DNA of 64,000 nt. It comes from Candidatus Yanofskybacteria bacterium CG10_big_fil_rev_8_21_14_0_10_36_16. Its GTDB lineage: Bacteria > Patescibacteria > Paceibacteria > 2-02-FULL-40-12 > IGHO2-01-FULL-4-A. Both the position numbers and the translations under genes were made by a program. The stretch covers positions 62,001-126,000 of the forward strand of contig PCXQ01000004.1 of NCBI GenBank assembly GCA_002794035.1. The letters run 5' to 3'. The notes under the pieces were generated by a model, which ran no database searches, was not told the origin of the DNA, and saw only the letters and a program-made list of their open reading frames with translations. Positions within the stretch are counted from its first letter, which is position 1, and every line of letters starts with the position of its first letter. Shown here one piece after another: positions 60,629 to 64,000 of the stretch.

Positions 60629-61318
60629 ATGAAATCAACAAATGAGGAATTTGCTAAAATTTTTGATGGTATAGCTTCTCACTACAATGAGATAAGCAAT
60701 CCCTATATTGTAAGCATACGCAAAAACATATTTGCTAATTGGGCAGAAGGAAAATGTATTGAGGTGGGAGCAGGAACCGGAGAAATCTCCAGGTTTTTGT
60801 CGCAAAAATACAAAGTTGTGGCAACAGACATATCACCACAGATGGTAAGTGAAATCAAAAAACGTGGCATTGAAGCATACGTATGCGATGCAGAAAAGCT
60901 TCCCTTCCCTAATGAATCATTTGATACCGTAATATCCGCGGAAGTTATTTTTTACTTGGATAATCCAGAAAAATTTATATCTGAAGCAAATAGAGTTTTA
61001 AAACCTGGCGGGCGTCTTCTTATTTCTTGTGCAAGCAATTTCCCAGGTAAATTTTATGACAAACTAAGATCGACTCTACGCAACTTAGGAATCGGGGGTA
61101 TGTACTTTGATGAAGATACTCTGGGTGAATTTATGTCTGTACCAAAATTAAAAAAAATGATAGTTAAAAATAATTTTAGCATTGTTGAAATTAAAAAATC
61201 ACCAGTCCTTCCTATTGCATCACTTACTCGCCTCAATAAATTACTAGAAAAAACTCTCTTGCATCATTTCGGAATATTTATTTTTACCTACGCTCAAAAA
61301 CCAATTAAAGCCGAATAA
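60629..61318 (+). CDS. Class I SAM-dependent methyltransferase
   Basis: The 229-residue enzyme has the SAM-binding CIEVGAGTGEISRFLSQKY, then VATDISPQMV and DAEKLPFPNESFDTVIS, and RVLKPGGRLLIS. Substrate is unknown; the neighbourhood suggests a sugar or lipid-linked glycan. It starts two bases after the stop of the glycosyltransferase and has its own terminator. Confidence 0.93.
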   Translation: MKSTNEEFAKIFDGIASHYNEISNPYIVSIRKNIFANWAEGKCIEVGAGTGEISRFLSQKYKVVATDISPQMVSEIKKRGIEAYVCDAEKLPFPNESFDTVISAEVIFYLDNPEKFISEANRVLKPGGRLLISCASNFPGKFYDKLRSTLRNLGIGGMYFDEDTLGEFMSVPKLKKMIVKNNFSIVEIKKSPVLPIASLTRLNKLLEKTLLHHFGIFIFTYAQKPIKAE

Positions 61319-61329
61319 ATTTAAAAATT

Positions 61330-61363
61330 AAAACGGCCCTCATTGAATGTGGGCCGTTTTTTA
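61330..61363 (+). terminator. Terminator of the cupin-glycosyltransferase-methyltransferase unit
   Basis: AAACGGCCC and GGGCCGTTT arms (61331-61339 and 61351-61359) followed by a T-run. Confidence 0.9.
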
Positions 61364-61419
61364 ATAATATTTGCCTTTCTGTTAACTTATTAATTTATCA
61401 TTATCAGTCAAACATTTCA

Positions 61420-63042
61420 TTATATTTCATCTGCATAATCACCATGAACCCATCCCCATTCGTTGAATCCCTTTTTAATTTTGTACCAGCCATTTTCAAC
61501 ATCAACAAACGTGTATTCTTCTCCAGGCAAAACTTGTCCCAAAACATCATACCCCGTAGAAGAACCACTTCTTACTCTCAAATATCCTATACCCTGAACA
61601 ACCCTTAGTTTACCGCCAATTCTCATTTGGGCAAATTCTTGTCCTGATATTACCTGCACATCGGCCCAACTATATCCCGCCGCGTTAAATTCTGCTTCAG
61701 TCCTAACCCATATCAATGTCCCGTCTTCTCCTTGAACGTAAACTTTCGGATCATTTGTTTTCCTAAAGAGCTTGGTCGGCATATCCGATGGGGCAATTTG
61801 AAGTGCTGCAAATTCCGGTCCTGATATTACCTGCACATCTTCCCATTTGTATCCGGCGGCATTGAAATCTTCCAGCGTACTAACCCAATGAAGCACACCA
61901 TCACCTTCATCTACATAAACTTTGGGATCGGCAACTTTTCTGAACAGTTTAACTGATATTACCGGTGCAGGGGTCGGGCTTGCTGTTACTATGGGTGTCG
62001 GAGCCGGACTAACCACAGGGGTAGGCGTTGGTGTGGGTGTTGGTGTAGCAAAAGGTGTTCCTCCCCCACCGCCAGCGCTTTTTTTAGAGGCAACAATAGT
62101 AACCGTGCTTTGTGCGTCACTGCCAGTTGTTCGGTCTGTATAGGTTCCTGTTTTAGTATCCAAATCGTAATGTGTTACAGAAGCAGTAGTCTCCGTATCA
62201 GCTATTGGAACAGCACAAAAATAATCCCCATAATTAGCACCAGTTCCAGCTGTACAGCTCGTACCTAAGCTGTCACCTGCCGTAACAATACCTGTGGAAA
62301 GATTTGTTGTACCGCCGGATACCTGAAGAGTTACCTTAACACCAAAAGATAAGCCCGCTGTATCAATATCAGAATCCTGAGAAGAATCAAAGTCAACGCT
62401 TTGTGATGCAGTTGCTGAAATTGTTAAAGCCGCTGATGTTCCATTAATATAACCATCAGCACCTCCCGCAATAGTCCCACCACTGGTTGACCCTGCAATA
62501 TATTTCTTACCTCCACTATATGACTGAGAAGCAACCGTACCACTATAAGTAGCTGAGGCAGTAGTGCCATCCAGAGTCAAGGTGTTGCCAAGTTCATCCT
62601 CGATACCATTTACAACTATGGAGTAATCCATGCTCGCCAAAGCGCTGAACGGGTCACTGGCCGAGGCCGGAAGCGCGACTGTAAAATCTCTGGTAACCCA
62701 GCCATCAAGGGAAGCTGAACCAGTAATGGTGTCGCTAGTTCCAAAAATACAACCAGCATCGGTCATTTCCTTTGACGCGGAAGCAACCTTAATAATACCA
62801 TCCGCTGCTTGAGTGCTTTCTGAGGCCGTATTGTCAGTTATTGTTCCGAGACCGCTACCACATGAAAAGTTTATGGTAACCCCGTTATCATTTAAAACAT
62901 CTAGTTCTGTATCAATTCTAAAAAACACAAACTCACCAGCATCTGCCGCATAAGTTTCTCCCGGAATTAATATTACTGCAAATAAAAAAACAACAAAAAC
63001 TGCTAATAAATTAAAACTCCACCTAACTAAACTGCCTTTCAT
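61420..63042 (-). CDS. Large secreted protein with two surface repeats and a C-terminal SH3 domain
   Basis: The 540-residue product has a signal peptide (about 1-33). A Ser/Thr/Gly-rich beta-strand part follows (about 35-330), then a Thr-Pro-Val linker (PTPTPTPTPVVSPAPTP). Two copies of the repeat KLFRKVADPKVYVDEGDG... / KLFRKTNDPKVYVQGEDG... come next (about 360-410 and 420-470), and a C-terminal SH3b domain (YLRVRSGSSTGYDVLGQVLP) that should bind cell wall. Its repeat is related to that of the proteins at 9802-11094 and 11267-12442. Confidence 0.85.
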   Translation of the reverse strand: MKGSLVRWSFNLLAVFVVFLFAVILIPGETYAADAGEFVFFRIDTELDVLNDNGVTINFSCGSGLGTITDNTASESTQAADGIIKVASASKEMTDAGCIFGTSDTITGSASLDGWVTRDFTVALPASASDPFSALASMDYSIVVNGIEDELGNTLTLDGTTASATYSGTVASQSYSGGKKYIAGSTSGGTIAGGADGYINGTSAALTISATASQSVDFDSSQDSDIDTAGLSFGVKVTLQVSGGTTNLSTGIVTAGDSLGTSCTAGTGANYGDYFCAVPIADTETTASVTHYDLDTKTGTYTDRTTGSDAQSTVTIVASKKSAGGGGGTPFATPTPTPTPTPVVSPAPTPIVTASPTPAPVISVKLFRKVADPKVYVDEGDGVLHWVSTLEDFNAAGYKWEDVQVISGPEFAALQIAPSDMPTKLFRKTNDPKVYVQGEDGTLIWVRTEAEFNAAGYSWADVQVISGQEFAQMRIGGKLRVVQGIGYLRVRSGSSTGYDVLGQVLPGEEYTFVDVENGWYKIKKGFNEWGWVHGDYADEI

Positions 63043-63319
63043 TTGATTTTATCTGATAGAGTTAAAAACAAAAAACCATTGTTTAATTGCCCCGTCCCAT
63101 ACCAGAGTTATTATTGATTGTCACTACTTTTATTATACAGCAATCATAATTTTTGCCCCCCCCTACTGTTGATAACCACGATTGTTTGACCTCCCCGCAA
63201 ACAGGCCAATCATATGATCAGTGCACCAACAATACGACTTGAAACTAAAAAACAAAACGTATTGTACAAGACTTTGTGTGAAGTTGAAAAGAAATTCAGG
63301 TTTATATAGAGTAAATATA

Positions 63320-64000
63320 ATGACAATCCTATACTTAAATTTTACTAAAAACATACACGCAAGAGATGCGGTTTATTTAAATGGTCTAAAAGAAAATGGG
63401 GTAAAAATAATTGAATGCATAGATAGCACTCCGGGCTGGGGAAAATACAAAAGATTATACAAGGAAATAAAAAAAAGAAATAATAACTATGATTTTGTAA
63501 TGGTTGGCTACACGGGTCATGTTTTGGTTCCCTTGGCGAAACTGGCATCCCAAAAACCCATAATATTTAACGCACTCGCCTCTCTTTACGAAGGCATCAT
63601 AATTTCCCGTTCACAGGCAAGCAAACTTTCATTTAAATCGCTTTACGTATGGTTAATTGATTTTATTTCTTTTAGGCTATCTAAAATTGTTCTTGTTGAG
63701 TCTAATGCTCAAAGAATATTTTTAAGCAAAAAATTCTTATTACCACCCCAAAAATTCTTAGTTACATGGACTGGCGTTGATGAAAACGAATTTAAATACA
63801 ACCCGGAAATTAAAAAAATATCAGATTTTACCGTTTTATTTCGTGGAGGATTTTTACCAGAATCAGGAATTGAATATGCAATTGAAGCAGCCGAAATATT
63901 AAAAGGTGAAGATGTTAAATTTAGAATATTGGGCTCAGGACAAATGGAAAATCTTGTTAAGCAAAAACTAAATTCATTTGATTCAAAAAATGTTGAGTGG
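63320..64000 (+). CDS. GT-B (family 4-like) glycosyltransferase, 3' end beyond window
   Basis: I read the frame directly from ATG 63320; it stays open for 227 codons to the window edge. The N-terminal domain (TILYLNFTKNIHARDAVYLN) and the start of the GT-B C-terminal domain (TVLFRGGFLPESGIEYAIEA, then FRILGSGQM) are typical of family 4 glycosyltransferases. It continues the surface-glycan region. The 277-bp gap upstream (63043-63319) shows no other feature. Confidence 0.85.
   Translation, partial: MTILYLNFTKNIHARDAVYLNGLKENGVKIIECIDSTPGWGKYKRLYKEIKKRNNNYDFVMVGYTGHVLVPLAKLASQKPIIFNALASLYEGIIISRSQASKLSFKSLYVWLIDFISFRLSKIVLVESNAQRIFLSKKFLLPPQKFLVTWTGVDENEFKYNPEIKKISDFTVLFRGGFLPESGIEYAIEAAEILKGEDVKFRILGSGQMENLVKQKLNSFDSKNVEW

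Overview
The window looks like a chromosome segment of a Candidate Phyla Radiation (Patescibacteria, Parcubacteria-like) bacterium. It is A+T-rich with short intergenic gaps. Many proteins are small or of unknown function. Secreted proteins are rich in a repeat I know mainly from these genomes. Transketolase is split into two genes, the proton pump is a membrane pyrophosphatase, and the 23S rRNA is enlarged and not linked to a 16S gene. TGA acts as a normal stop (for example at the end of gmd), so this is not a code-25 lineage. The taxonomic call is inference from gene content, not from a marker tree.

Layout. 1-6.7 kb: a band-7/SPFH protein cut by the window edge, msrB, rarA and small membrane proteins. 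6.8-15 kb: a two-gene ABC exporter, a secreted L,D-transpeptidase, a SurA-like foldase and small unknown proteins, then tRNA-His. 15-27 kb: murD, nadK, a gene broken by a 264-bp inverted-repeat element, tRNA-Pro, tRNA-Arg and tRNA-Gly, a patatin-like lipase, HU, RNase Y and gpmI. 27.2-31.2 kb: 5S and 23S rRNA on the minus strand, with their own promoter and a leader carrying a terminator-like hairpin. 31.4-40.5 kb: a mechanosensitive-channel-like protein, H+-pyrophosphatase, a PilB-like ATPase, RmuC, a NUDIX protein, a YkuK-like protein and a secreted protein with an Acidobacteria-type domain. 40.9-41.3 kb: a rearranged tRNA-Glu locus. 41.3-46.7 kb: a compact division/cell-wall cluster mraZ-rsmH-ftsL-like-ftsI-murF. 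46.7-50.8 kb: split transketolase around a phosphoribosyltransferase, and gap. 50.9-64 kb: a surface-glycan region with an O-antigen-ligase-like protein, gmd, GDP-fucose-synthase-like genes, a DegT aminotransferase, a C-methyltransferase, glycosyltransferases and a large secreted SH3 protein.

Functionally the window combines lower glycolysis (gap, gpmI), the non-oxidative pentose branch (transketolase), peptidoglycan synthesis and division, protein export and surface decoration, and RNA turnover.

The most unusual material is RNA or repeat structure. (1) A complete tRNA-shaped insert with CCA and an exploded anticodon loop sits on a perfect 19-bp stem at the helix-45 position of 23S rRNA. (2) A family of ~265-bp inverted-repeat elements has covarying stems; one copy interrupts a gene and leaves a probable 5-bp target duplication. 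(3) A 48-nt motif directly 3' of two different tRNAs shows compensatory base changes. (4) Truncated copies of tRNA ends lie beside three tRNA genes.
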